From positions 1 to 13,414 of the forward strand of contig JAFNZJ010000092.1 of the NCBI GenBank assembly GCA_017382915.1: 13,414 nucleotides of DNA, read 5' to 3'. The stretch comes from Clostridia bacterium. GTDB taxonomy: Bacteria; Bacillota; Clostridia; Oscillospirales; Acutalibacteraceae. Shown one piece after another: positions 1 through 7,135 of this stretch. Within the stretch, counting starts at the first letter, position 1. Each line of letters starts with the position of its first letter. The notes under the pieces are model-generated. The model saw nothing but the letters and a program-made list of their open reading frames with translations, was not told the DNA's origin and searched no databases. Made by a program: the position numbers and the translations under genes.

Positions 1-40
1 AATTCTATAAAAAAACGGCGGTATTCTTTCGCATCTTGAT

Positions 41-77
41 AAAAAAATAACCCCTTTCTTTTTAATGAAAGGGGTTA
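41..77 (-). terminator. Intrinsic terminator of the iorA-iorB-paaK-ACT operon
   Basis: On the minus strand an 11-bp perfect stem (arms 67-77 and 48-58, core AACCCCTTTC/GAAAGGGGTT) with an 8-nt loop is followed at once by seven T residues (47-41). It starts 7 nt after the ACT gene stop codon, so it closes the operon. The remaining bases 1-40 show no gene or other signal. Confidence 0.93.
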
Positions 78-83
78 AGAATA

Positions 84-515
84 TTATTTTAAGTTAAGTT
101 CTTCGGCGGTGGCGGGCTTAAGACCGTGAGAATCAAGAAGCTTTAAAAACTTTTCTTCATCTGCAATACGGAAAACCATATAAGCCTTGCCGTTTTGGTG
201 AGTAAAAAGCGAATACATATATTCAATTGCCACATCACCGTCTGAAAGCAGGTTAAGTAGCTCTGAAAGACCGGCGGGCTTATCATCAACCGCAACAACT
301 GTAACGGGTGTCATAGAAAGAATATTGCCGTGCTCAAGCAGTACAGAGGTGGCCTTTTCGGCATCATCTGCAATAATTCTAAGCAGGCCGTAATCAGCAG
401 TTTCCGCAATGGAAATTGCCCTTAAATTGATGTGATTTTGGGCAAGCAGACCTGTGATTTCAGCAAGCTGACCTGTTTTATTTTCAAGAAAAACCGAAAT
501 TTGATTTACGCTCAT
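84..515 (-). CDS. Tandem ACT-domain protein, probable amino-acid sensor
   Basis: A 143-residue protein made of two ACT domains and nothing else. The first covers about residues 4-68 and opens with the typical pattern QISVFLENKTGQLAEITGLL, followed by the NINLRAIS-like second strand (here NHINLRAISI). The second covers about residues 72-140 and is more diverged (PAGLSELLNLL). ACT domains usually bind free amino acids and modulate enzymes or transcription; no catalytic domain is attached here. The ATG lies 18 bp after the paaK stop, with a strong GGGGAGGA ribosome binding site in the gap, so it is the last gene of the iorAB-paaK operon. Small double-ACT proteins commonly accompany iorAB and paaK in anaerobes, which suggests sensing of an aromatic amino acid; the ligand is inferred. 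The operon terminator follows directly. Confidence 0.88.
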   Translation of the reverse strand: MSVNQISVFLENKTGQLAEITGLLAQNHINLRAISIAETADYGLLRIIADDAEKATSVLLEHGNILSMTPVTVVAVDDKPAGLSELLNLLSDGDVAIEYMYSLFTHQNGKAYMVFRIADEEKFLKLLDSHGLKPATAEELNLK

Positions 516-533
516 AACAAATATCCTCCCCTA

Positions 534-1832
534 TTATATTTTTCTTTTATCAATTACGCGCACCGCTTTACCTTCGCTTCGGGCAATGGTTTTAGGTGCA
601 ACAAGCTTAACCTTGGCGGAAATTCCAAGCATAGCTTTAAGTTCAGATACTAAAGATTTTTCCATTTCGGTAATTTTACCTAATGAGTCGGAGAAAATTT
701 CAGGTGTCATTTCAACCAATACCTCAAAGGTGTCGGTGTTGTTTACACGGTCAACAACAATTTGGTAATTGGCGGGGTAGCCCTGCTGTAAAAGTACAGT
801 TTCAATCTGTGATGGGAATACATTAACGCCCCTGATGATAAGCATATCATCACTTCTGCCCATTGGCTTACTCATTTTAACGTGGGTACGACCGCAGGGA
901 CATTTTTCGCGGCTAAGCACACAAATATCGCGGGTGCGATAACGAATCATAGGAAATGCCTCTTTAGTGATGCAGGTGAAAACAAGCTCACCCTTTTCAC
1001 CCTCAGGCAAAACCTCACCTGTGTCAGGGTCAATTATTTCGGCAATGAAGTGGTCCTCATTGATGTGCATACCTGTTTGGGCTTCACACTCAAAGCTGAC
1101 GCCAGGGCCTGAAATTTCGGTAAGACCGTAAATATCAAATGCCTTTATACCAAGCTTTTGCTCAATATCGCTACGCATATTTTCGCTCCAAGCCTCGGCA
1201 CCAAAAATGCCTGCCTTAAGCTTAATTTGGTCACGAAGACCCTTTTCATAAATTGATTCGGTAAGGTATGCCGCATATGATGGAGTGCAGCAAATAATGG
1301 TTGAGCCTAAATCGGTCATAAACTGAAGCTGACGGTCGGTATTACCCGATGACATAGGAAGGGTTAAACAACCAACCTTATGTGAACCACCATTAAGACC
1401 GGGACCGCCTGTAAACAGACCATAACCGTATGAAACATGGCAAACATCATCCTTAGTTCCGCCTGCCGCAACAATGGCACGGGCACAGCAATCTTCCCAC
1501 AAATCTATATCATTTTGGGTATAAAAAGCAACTACACGCTTACCTGTGGTACCCGATGTTGACTGAATTCTAACGCACTCATTAAGGGGCTTTGCCAAAA
1601 GACCGTAAGGATAAGCCTCACGCAGGTCATCCTTTACCAAAAATGGCAGCTTTTTAAGGTCATCTACGCCCTTAATATCATCGGGGGTAACGCCCTTTTC
1701 TTCCATTTTTTTGCGGTAATAAGGCACATTATCCCAAACGTGCTTTATCTGTTTAACCAGACGCTCATCCTGCCATTTTCTTATTTGTTCATAAGGGGCA
1801 GTTTCAATTTCGGGTTGATAGTAATTGCTCAT
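534..1832 (-). CDS. paaK: Phenylacetate-CoA ligase (aryl-acetate:CoA ligase, AMP-forming)
   Basis: A 432-residue cytoplasmic adenylate-forming enzyme that converts phenylacetate or a related aryl-acetate, ATP and CoA to the aryl-acetyl-CoA, AMP and PPi; the reaction is reversible. Length is normal for PaaK. Visible motifs are the P-loop STSGTTGK (91-98), YGLTE (235-239), RYRTRD (297-302) with the hinge aspartate, CPCGR (311-315), GRSDDMLIIRGVNVFP (325-340), and the C-terminal RSEGKAVRV carrying the likely adenylation lysine K422. The ATG has an AAAGGAGTG ribosome binding site and lies 22 bp after iorB. Coupling with iorAB points to aryl-acetyl-CoA as the shared intermediate: either energy conservation from aromatic amino-acid oxidation, or activation of aryl-acetates for reductive carboxylation. 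Whether the substrate is phenylacetate, 4-hydroxyphenylacetate or indoleacetate cannot be read from the sequence. Confidence 0.94.
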   Translation of the reverse strand: MSNYYQPEIETAPYEQIRKWQDERLVKQIKHVWDNVPYYRKKMEEKGVTPDDIKGVDDLKKLPFLVKDDLREAYPYGLLAKPLNECVRIQSTSGTTGKRVVAFYTQNDIDLWEDCCARAIVAAGGTKDDVCHVSYGYGLFTGGPGLNGGSHKVGCLTLPMSSGNTDRQLQFMTDLGSTIICCTPSYAAYLTESIYEKGLRDQIKLKAGIFGAEAWSENMRSDIEQKLGIKAFDIYGLTEISGPGVSFECEAQTGMHINEDHFIAEIIDPDTGEVLPEGEKGELVFTCITKEAFPMIRYRTRDICVLSREKCPCGRTHVKMSKPMGRSDDMLIIRGVNVFPSQIETVLLQQGYPANYQIVVDRVNNTDTFEVLVEMTPEIFSDSLGKITEMEKSLVSELKAMLGISAKVKLVAPKTIARSEGKAVRVIDKRKI

Positions 1833-1854
1833 TTTATTTGCACTCCTTTTAAAA

Positions 1855-2430
1855 TCAGTTAACTCCCCTGCCTAATGCAAAGGCTTTTTTATTAAGCTCA
1901 AGGAATTTGGGTGGAACGCTGCTTTCAATTGCCTGATACCACTCATCCTCAGAAAAATCAAAATACTTTGAAAGTATACCCATAAGCACTATATTAACCG
2001 CCTTGGATGAACCTGCCTGCTCGGCAAGGCTTAAAGCATCAACTGCGGTAAGGTTAATGCCCGCCGCCTTCATTTTTTCATCAAGGGCTTCGGGGTACTC
2101 TGCCGCACCTGTAATTACAGGCATTGGGTTGATTTGCTGGGTGTTAGCAATAATTCTGCCGCCCGGTTTTAAAAACTCGGTCCAACGGGCCGCTTCAAGC
2201 AGTTCAAAGGATACTATAAAATCAGCCTCACCCTTATCAATAATGGGTGAATAAACCTTATCACCAAAACGCACATATGTAACAACACTACCGCCGCGTT
2301 GACTCATACCATGCACTTCAGAAACCTTAATATCATAGCCTTTGGTAAGTAAAAGTTTGCCAAGAAGTTTTGAAGCAAGCAAACTACCCTGTCCGCCTAC
2401 GCCGACTATCATTACATTTTTAGTTTGCAT
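1855..2430 (-). CDS. iorB: Indolepyruvate:ferredoxin oxidoreductase, beta subunit
   Basis: A 191-residue gamma-type domain of the 2-oxoacid:ferredoxin oxidoreductase superfamily, the small subunit that with IorA oxidatively decarboxylates aryl-pyruvates to aryl-acetyl-CoA and reduces ferredoxin, or runs in reverse. The Rossmann-like start MIVGVGGQGSLLAS (7-20) and the SEVHGMSQRGGSV segment (about 41-53) are family signatures. I chose the ATG at 2430 because family homology begins there (MQTKNVMIVG) and a GAGGAG ribosome binding site lies 8 nt upstream. The longer reading frame reaching 2517 adds 29 residues that lie wholly over the 3' end of iorA and look non-homologous. The iorA stop is only 4 bp upstream, so the two subunits are probably translationally coupled. 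Length and motifs are complete. Confidence 0.95.
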   Translation of the reverse strand: MQTKNVMIVGVGGQGSLLASKLLGKLLLTKGYDIKVSEVHGMSQRGGSVVTYVRFGDKVYSPIIDKGEADFIVSFELLEAARWTEFLKPGGRIIANTQQINPMPVITGAAEYPEALDEKMKAAGINLTAVDALSLAEQAGSSKAVNIVLMGILSKYFDFSEDEWYQAIESSVPPKFLELNKKAFALGRGVN

Positions 2431-2434
2431 GATT

Positions 2435-4174
2435 TTATTCCTCCTCAACCTTTTTAAGTGCGCCAAACTTACAAAGCTGTTCACACACGCCGCAGCCTGT
2501 ACAAAGTGTATTATCAATAACCGCCTTGCCGTTTTTCATACTGATTGCAGGGCAACCGATTCGCATACACATTTTACAGCTTTTGCACTTATCACTGTCA
2601 ACAATAAGTGGCTTATTATGTTTAACATATTTAAGCAGAGCACAGGGTCTGCGTGAGATGATAACAGATGGCTCATCAGCCGCAAGCTCTTCCTTAATGG
2701 CGGTTTCACACTCATTAAGGTCATAGGGGTCAACCACGCGCACGCGGTTAATACCAACCGCTTTGCAAAGTGCCTCTAAATTGATTTTAGTGGCGGGGTC
2801 ACCCTTAAGATTATAGCCTGTGGTGGGATTTTGCTGGTGACCTGTCATACCTGTAATTGAGTTATCTAAAATAATTACGGTTGAATTTGATGAGTTATAA
2901 GCAATGTTAATAAGCCCTGTCATACCCGAATGCATAAAGGTGGAATCGCCTATAACTGCAACAGATTTGCCGTCACTTTCACCGTTATTTGCCTTATTGA
3001 AGCCGTGCAGACCTGAAATGGAAGCACCCATACAAACAACGGCATCAATAGCATTAAGGGGTGGTACTGCACCCAAGGTGTAGCAACCAATATCACCAAT
3101 AACGGTAATTTTATTTTTAGCAAGTGTATAGAAAAGTCCGCGGTGGGGACAACCTGCACACATAACGGGTGGACGGTTGGGAATAACCGCATCAACCTTA
3201 GTGCCGCAAAGGATGTCTTTATCGAATTTTTCGCGTACGATGTTTTGGCTTAGCTCACCTATCATACCAAATGCTTCCTTGCCCTTTGGTGAAAGGCCAA
3301 GGCTTTGGCAGTGAGCCTCAATAAAGCCGTCAAGCTCCTCAACAACGATAAGCTCATCAACGCTGTTTGCAAAATCTAAAATGGCTTTTTTGGGCATTGG
3401 CCAAATCATACCAAGCTTATAAACGGGGTATTTATCGCCCAAAACCTCTTTAACATACTGATATGATGTTGATGAGGTTATAATGCCCTTTTCGTTGCTT
3501 TGACCTGCCTCTAAAACATTTATGGCGGCTGTTTCAGCATATTCGGTAAGGGCTTTTGTTCGCTCCTCCACTACGGGGTGGCGAAGCTTGGCATTGCCCG
3601 GCATCATTATGTATTTTGAAGGGTTTTTTTGATAATCTTTTTTAACCTCAACCCTGTCACCGGTGGTAACTACACTTTGTGAATGGGCTATGCGGGTACA
3701 CATCTTAACCAAAACAGGTGTATCAAATTGTTCTGAAAGGTCAAAGGCAAGCTTGGTAAATTCCAGCGCTTCAGCACTGTCACTTGGCTCAAGCATGGGG
3801 ATTTTTGAACTCATTGCATAGTGGCGGGAATCCTGCTCATTCTGTGATGAGTGCATACCTGCATCATCAGCAACGGCAATAACCATACCTGCATTAACGC
3901 CTGTATAAGAAATTGTAAAAAGCGGGTCGGCCGCAACATTAAGGCCAACATGCTTCATACCGCAAAAACTACGGCTGCCTGCCAAGGCGGCACCAAACGC
4001 AGCCTCCATAGCTACCTTTTCATTGGGTGCCCATTCAGCATAAACTTCATTATACTTGGCAACATATTCGGTAATTTCGGTACTGGGGGTACCGGGATAA
4101 CTTGATACAAAGCTACACCCTGCCTCATAAAGGCCGCGGGCAACCGCTTCATTACCCAACATAAGAGTTTTCAT
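2435..4174 (-). CDS. iorA: Indolepyruvate:ferredoxin oxidoreductase, alpha subunit
   Basis: A 579-residue large subunit of the oxygen-sensitive aryl-pyruvate oxidoreductase. The N-terminal pyrimidine-binding half contains SSYPGTPSTEITEY (24-37) and EWAPNEKVAMEAAFGAA (47-63). The TPP domain has GDIGCYTLG (360-368), GDSTF (409-413) and LDNSITGMTGHQQNP (436-450), matching the GDS...N TPP/Mg motif. Two ferredoxin-like 4Fe-4S sites end the protein: C530-C533-C536-C541 followed by proline, and C558-C561-C564-C568. The known reaction is aryl-pyruvate + CoA + oxidised ferredoxin to aryl-acetyl-CoA + CO2 + reduced ferredoxin, and the reverse is used by some anaerobes to make aromatic amino acids. The start ATG has a CGGAGGTTG ribosome binding site. 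It is first in the operon, with a promoter at 4218-4247. No key cysteine or TPP residue appears to be missing. Confidence 0.96.
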   Translation of the reverse strand: MKTLMLGNEAVARGLYEAGCSFVSSYPGTPSTEITEYVAKYNEVYAEWAPNEKVAMEAAFGAALAGSRSFCGMKHVGLNVAADPLFTISYTGVNAGMVIAVADDAGMHSSQNEQDSRHYAMSSKIPMLEPSDSAEALEFTKLAFDLSEQFDTPVLVKMCTRIAHSQSVVTTGDRVEVKKDYQKNPSKYIMMPGNAKLRHPVVEERTKALTEYAETAAINVLEAGQSNEKGIITSSTSYQYVKEVLGDKYPVYKLGMIWPMPKKAILDFANSVDELIVVEELDGFIEAHCQSLGLSPKGKEAFGMIGELSQNIVREKFDKDILCGTKVDAVIPNRPPVMCAGCPHRGLFYTLAKNKITVIGDIGCYTLGAVPPLNAIDAVVCMGASISGLHGFNKANNGESDGKSVAVIGDSTFMHSGMTGLINIAYNSSNSTVIILDNSITGMTGHQQNPTTGYNLKGDPATKINLEALCKAVGINRVRVVDPYDLNECETAIKEELAADEPSVIISRRPCALLKYVKHNKPLIVDSDKCKSCKMCMRIGCPAISMKNGKAVIDNTLCTGCGVCEQLCKFGALKKVEEE

Positions 4175-4217
4175 TTATTCAACCTCCGTTTTGGTTAACT
4201 AACTAAAAATATAATAT

Positions 4218-4247
4218 ATTATAACATAAGGTCGACAGATTTTTCAA
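4218..4247 (-). promoter_or_regulatory. Extended -10 sigma-A promoter of the iorA operon
   Basis: On the minus strand TTGAAA (4242-4247) and a perfect TATAAT (4218-4223) are separated by 18 bp, with TG one base upstream of the -10 (extended -10, TGTTATAAT). Transcription would start near 4210, about 35 nt before the iorA ATG, leaving room only for the ribosome binding site. The -35 hexamer lies across the stem end and loop of the hairpin repeat at 4230-4257. This promoter implies that iorAB-paaK can be transcribed independently of the T-box operon upstream. Confidence 0.75.
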
Positions 4248-4257
4248 CCCGCCGACC
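4230..4257 (-). repeat. Hairpin repeat copy A (palindromic intergenic element)
   Basis: Read on the minus strand, the 28 nt fold into an uninterrupted 12-bp stem (GGUCGGCGGGUU with AAUCUGUCGACC, including three G-U wobbles) closed by a GAAA tetraloop. On the plus strand the three wobble positions become A-C mismatches, so the stem is continuous in one orientation only. The flank and first arm (TAGGGTCGGCGG) are identical to copy B at 5424-5449. No T-tract follows, so it is not a normal intrinsic terminator. It overlaps the -35 box of the iorA promoter. Confidence 0.7.
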
Positions 4258-4383
4258 CTAAATATTTTTATTTAATAAGCGCTATTTGGCCGATGCAAGA
4301 TTCACCTATATCTTTATGACTATAATAATCTTTAACAGAATGGATAAGCGGCTTATAAAATAACTTAAAAATCAACGAAAAGG

Positions 4384-5391
4384 TTATTTTACCTTTTGAT
4401 TAGATGATTCATAAATATCCAAAATAACCTTAACACTTTCCATTGCGTCGGTACCGGTTATCATAGGTTCTTTGTTATAAAGAACTGCCTCTGCCATATT
4501 TTGAATTAAATAGGTGTGACCGTAATTATTGGTGCTGTACTGACAATTAAGTCCACCCATAGAACCGGTTATCTCGGGCTTTGGAATATCTTTTACATTC
4601 CAAAGGTAAAATCCCTCATCGCCAAAAATAATGGAGCCTTCTGTTCCATGAATTGAAAAAATTGTATCGGCACCGGGATACGCTGCGGTTGTACCTTCAA
4701 TTACGCCCATAGCACCGTTTTTATATTTAACCCTTACAACAGCGGTATCTTCAACCTCAATATCCCTTGCCAAGGTTTCACACCTAGCATCTACATACTC
4801 AATGCCACCCATCATCCAATCAATCATATCAACTCCATGGACACCTTGATTCATAAGTGCGCCACCTCCATCTAGTTCCCAAGTACCACGCCAGTCACCG
4901 CTATCATAATATTCTTGACTTCTGTAGTACTTAAGGTAGGCATCTGCAAGCACAATCTTGCCAAGGTACCCCTTTTCTATAGCTTCTTTTGTTTTTATTG
5001 CACCATCAAAAGTTCTTCTTTGAAAAACGCCACCCAACTTAACGCCGTTTTCTTTACAACAGGCAATCATAGTTTCCATCTTGCTTTTAGTAACGTCCAA
5101 AGGCTTTTCACATAGTACGTTTACCTTGTGCTTTGCTACAATACAGGCATGCTCACAGTGCATACCGCTGGGAGTACAAATACAACAAACATCAATTTCT
5201 TCTGAATTAAGCATGGTTTCAATATCGGTATACCAATTGCAATTTTCACTTTGTGCAACCTTCTTTGCTTTTTCCTCTACCACGTCACAACAGGCCACCA
5301 AAACAGCATCGGGCGCATGCTTAATAGCATCGGTATGATTTTCACAAATCCTTCCACAGCCGATAATTGCAAATTTAACATATTTTTTCAT
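4384..5391 (-). CDS. Gfo/Idh/MocA-family NAD(P)-dependent oxidoreductase
   Basis: A 335-residue cytoplasmic dehydrogenase of the glucose-fructose oxidoreductase / inositol dehydrogenase / MocA family. An N-terminal Rossmann fold opens with FAIIGCGRICENH (7-19), the dinucleotide loop. The signature CEKPLDV (94-100) includes E95-K96-P97. The catalytic segment GGGALMNQGVHGVDMIDWMMG (175-195) carries the likely catalytic H185 and D188. Length is typical. The family oxidises or reduces sugar, sugar-nucleotide or cyclitol hydroxyls; the substrate here cannot be assigned, and the motif set resembles UDP-sugar 3-dehydrogenase-like members only loosely. The ATG has a GGAGGG ribosome binding site. The gene sits 91 bp after the symporter and 209 bp before iorA, flanked on both sides by copies of the same hairpin repeat. 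Its role beside aryl-acid genes is unclear, and it may be a separate insertion. Confidence 0.9.
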   Translation of the reverse strand: MKKYVKFAIIGCGRICENHTDAIKHAPDAVLVACCDVVEEKAKKVAQSENCNWYTDIETMLNSEEIDVCCICTPSGMHCEHACIVAKHKVNVLCEKPLDVTKSKMETMIACCKENGVKLGGVFQRRTFDGAIKTKEAIEKGYLGKIVLADAYLKYYRSQEYYDSGDWRGTWELDGGGALMNQGVHGVDMIDWMMGGIEYVDARCETLARDIEVEDTAVVRVKYKNGAMGVIEGTTAAYPGADTIFSIHGTEGSIIFGDEGFYLWNVKDIPKPEITGSMGGLNCQYSTNNYGHTYLIQNMAEAVLYNKEPMITGTDAMESVKVILDIYESSNQKVK

Positions 5392-5423
5392 AGTAATCCC
5401 TCCACTTAATATTCACTGTATGC

Positions 5424-5449
5424 GGTCAGCCGATTTTTATCCGCCGACC
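5424..5449 (-). repeat. Hairpin repeat copy B (palindromic intergenic element)
   Basis: A 26-nt imperfect palindrome in the same orientation as copy A. On the minus strand GGUCGGCGGAU pairs with AUCGGCUGACC around an AAAA loop, giving 11 positions with one G-U wobble and one G-G mismatch. TAGGGTCGGCGG is shared exactly with copy A; the second arms and loops differ. It lies between the symporter stop and the ATG of the oxidoreductase, 33 nt from the ATG, and no T-run follows the stem. Confidence 0.65.
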
Positions 5450-5482
5450 CTAGATAATTTCTATTTTTTTATAATTTTTTTG

Positions 5483-7024
5483 CTATTCACCGATTGACTG
5501 CTTTGCCGAAACGGTTACCTGCTTATCATAGCAAGCAAAAACCTCATCAACATGCTGTTTTTCGGGCTTTTTAGTAATAAGGCTAACTACGGGAACTATT
5601 ATAAGACCTGCCAGCATACAAAACGCGCCTGCGTTTATGGGTGACTGTAAAATGGCAGGGAACCGTGCCTTAAATACAATGTTTGCAAGCATAACAACGG
5701 TTGAGAAAATTATATTTACCCAAACTGCGGCTTTGGTGGTTTTTTTCCAGTATAAACCGTACATAAAAGGTGCCAAGAAAGCGCCTGCAAGTGCGCCCCA
5801 TGAAACACCCATAAGCTGGGCAATAAAGGTTACATTTGATTTATGCTGCATAATTGCAATGATTGCCGAAATAGCAATAAACACAACTATAAGCACACGC
5901 ATTATAAATACCTGTTTTTTCTCACCCATATTTTTGGAAATTTTGCCCTTGATAAAGTCAAGAGTAAGGGTTGAGCTTGAAGCCAAAACCAGTGATGAAA
6001 GGGTTGACATTGATGCCGAAAGCACCAAGACAATAACAACACCAATTAAAACGGGTGAAAGGTTTGAAAGCATATTGGGAATAATTGAGTCAAATATTAT
6101 ACTGCCATCGGCTGCAAGGTCAGGCTTAAACAGTCGACCAAAGCCACCTAAGAAGTAACAACCGCCCGCTACAATAAGGGCAAACAGGGTTGAAATAACG
6201 GTACCCTTTTTAATGGCGCCTTCATTTTTAATGGCATAGAATTTTTGTACCATTTGTGGCAGACCCCAGGTACCAAGAGATGTAAGAAGTACCACACCAA
6301 GCAGATTAATTGGGTCGGGTCCAAAGAAGGATGATAAATCACCTGCTTCAATACCTGAAGCGGAATCTCTTATGGTGCCAAGGGTTTTTATAGCCTCAGT
6401 AAAGCCGCCTTGAGAATTTAAAACTGCAATAATAACGGCAATAATACCGCCTATCATAATTACACCCTGAATAAAGTCGTTAATGGCGGTAGCCATATAG
6501 CCACCCGCTATAACATAAACTGCGGTAAGCACAGCCATTACTATAACGCACCAAGCATAATCAATGGGAAAAGCCATTGCAAAAAGTCGGCTAAGACCAT
6601 TGTAAAGTGATGCTGTATAGGGAATTAAAAATATAAATATTACGGCAGAGGATAATAATTTCAGTCCACCGCTTTGGTAACGCTTTTCAAAAAACTGCGG
6701 CATTGTTGCACTGTCTAAATGCTGGGTCATAACTCTGGTCCTTCTACCAAGCACGCGCCAAGCAAGAAGTGAGCCTAAAAGCGCATTGCCTATACCTGCC
6801 CAGGTAGCGGCGATGCCGTACTTCCAACCGAATTGACCTGCATAACCAACAAAAACAACGGCCGAAAAATATGATGTACCGTAAGCAAAAGCGGTAAGCC
6901 AAGGACCTACACTTCGTCCGCCCAAGACAAAGCCGTTAACATCGGTTGAATTTTTGCGACAATAAAAGCCAACGCCTATCATAACAGAGAAAAATACAAC
7001 CAACATTATAATTTGTGTTAACAT
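5483..7024 (-). CDS. Sodium:solute symporter family (SSS/SLC5-type) transporter
   Basis: A 513-residue polytopic inner-membrane protein with about 13 hydrophobic helices, the normal size for the SSS family (PutP, PanF, sugar and carboxylate symporters). Family marks are the N-terminal VLGGRSVGPWLTAFAYGTSY (33-52), AGGYMATAINDFIQG (173-187) and, in the Na2-site helix, the serine-rich SASMSTLSSLVLASS (336-350). The C-terminal tail after about residue 485 is hydrophilic and cytosolic. It imports an unidentified solute with Na+. SSS members in carboxylate operons often carry organic acids, and its place directly after an acyl-CoA ligase under a T-box makes an aryl or other carboxylic acid a reasonable guess, but only a guess. 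It lies 111 bp after the ligase with no terminator between them. The ATG has an AAAGGGTGA ribosome binding site. A weak TATTAT -10-like element in the gap is not convincing. Confidence 0.92.
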   Translation of the reverse strand: MLTQIIMLVVFFSVMIGVGFYCRKNSTDVNGFVLGGRSVGPWLTAFAYGTSYFSAVVFVGYAGQFGWKYGIAATWAGIGNALLGSLLAWRVLGRRTRVMTQHLDSATMPQFFEKRYQSGGLKLLSSAVIFIFLIPYTASLYNGLSRLFAMAFPIDYAWCVIVMAVLTAVYVIAGGYMATAINDFIQGVIMIGGIIAVIIAVLNSQGGFTEAIKTLGTIRDSASGIEAGDLSSFFGPDPINLLGVVLLTSLGTWGLPQMVQKFYAIKNEGAIKKGTVISTLFALIVAGGCYFLGGFGRLFKPDLAADGSIIFDSIIPNMLSNLSPVLIGVVIVLVLSASMSTLSSLVLASSSTLTLDFIKGKISKNMGEKKQVFIMRVLIVVFIAISAIIAIMQHKSNVTFIAQLMGVSWGALAGAFLAPFMYGLYWKKTTKAAVWVNIIFSTVVMLANIVFKARFPAILQSPINAGAFCMLAGLIIVPVVSLITKKPEKQHVDEVFACYDKQVTVSAKQSIGE

Positions 7025-7135
7025 TTTTAATCACCCTTTTGTTTAAATAATTTAAGTGTTCACAGTACTGTTTTTATGGAGTGGTGCCGTGCACAAGAAC
7101 CGCTCATAATAAAAAGGTGGCTGTGGGCGTTTAAT

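Noticed and set aside
2431..2517. Longer iorB start adding 29 residues
   Set aside because: The extension lies wholly over the iorA 3' end, does not look like the family, and the ATG at 2430 has a strong ribosome binding site at the right distance.
4263..4383. Possible terminator after the oxidoreductase gene
   Set aside because: Only weak A/T stems (for example AAAATAAC with GTTATTTT over an 18-nt loop) and a 5-bp ATAAG/CTTAT hairpin are present, with no T-tract in place.
5637..6158. 173-codon open frame on the plus strand
   Set aside because: It is antisense to the symporter gene, has no plausible ribosome binding site, and its sequence reflects complementary codons of membrane helices.
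7062..7071. ACAGTACTGT palindrome in the ligase-symporter gap as an operator
   Set aside because: At ten bases and single-copy, it is too short and isolated to support a binding site, and no good promoter lies next to it.
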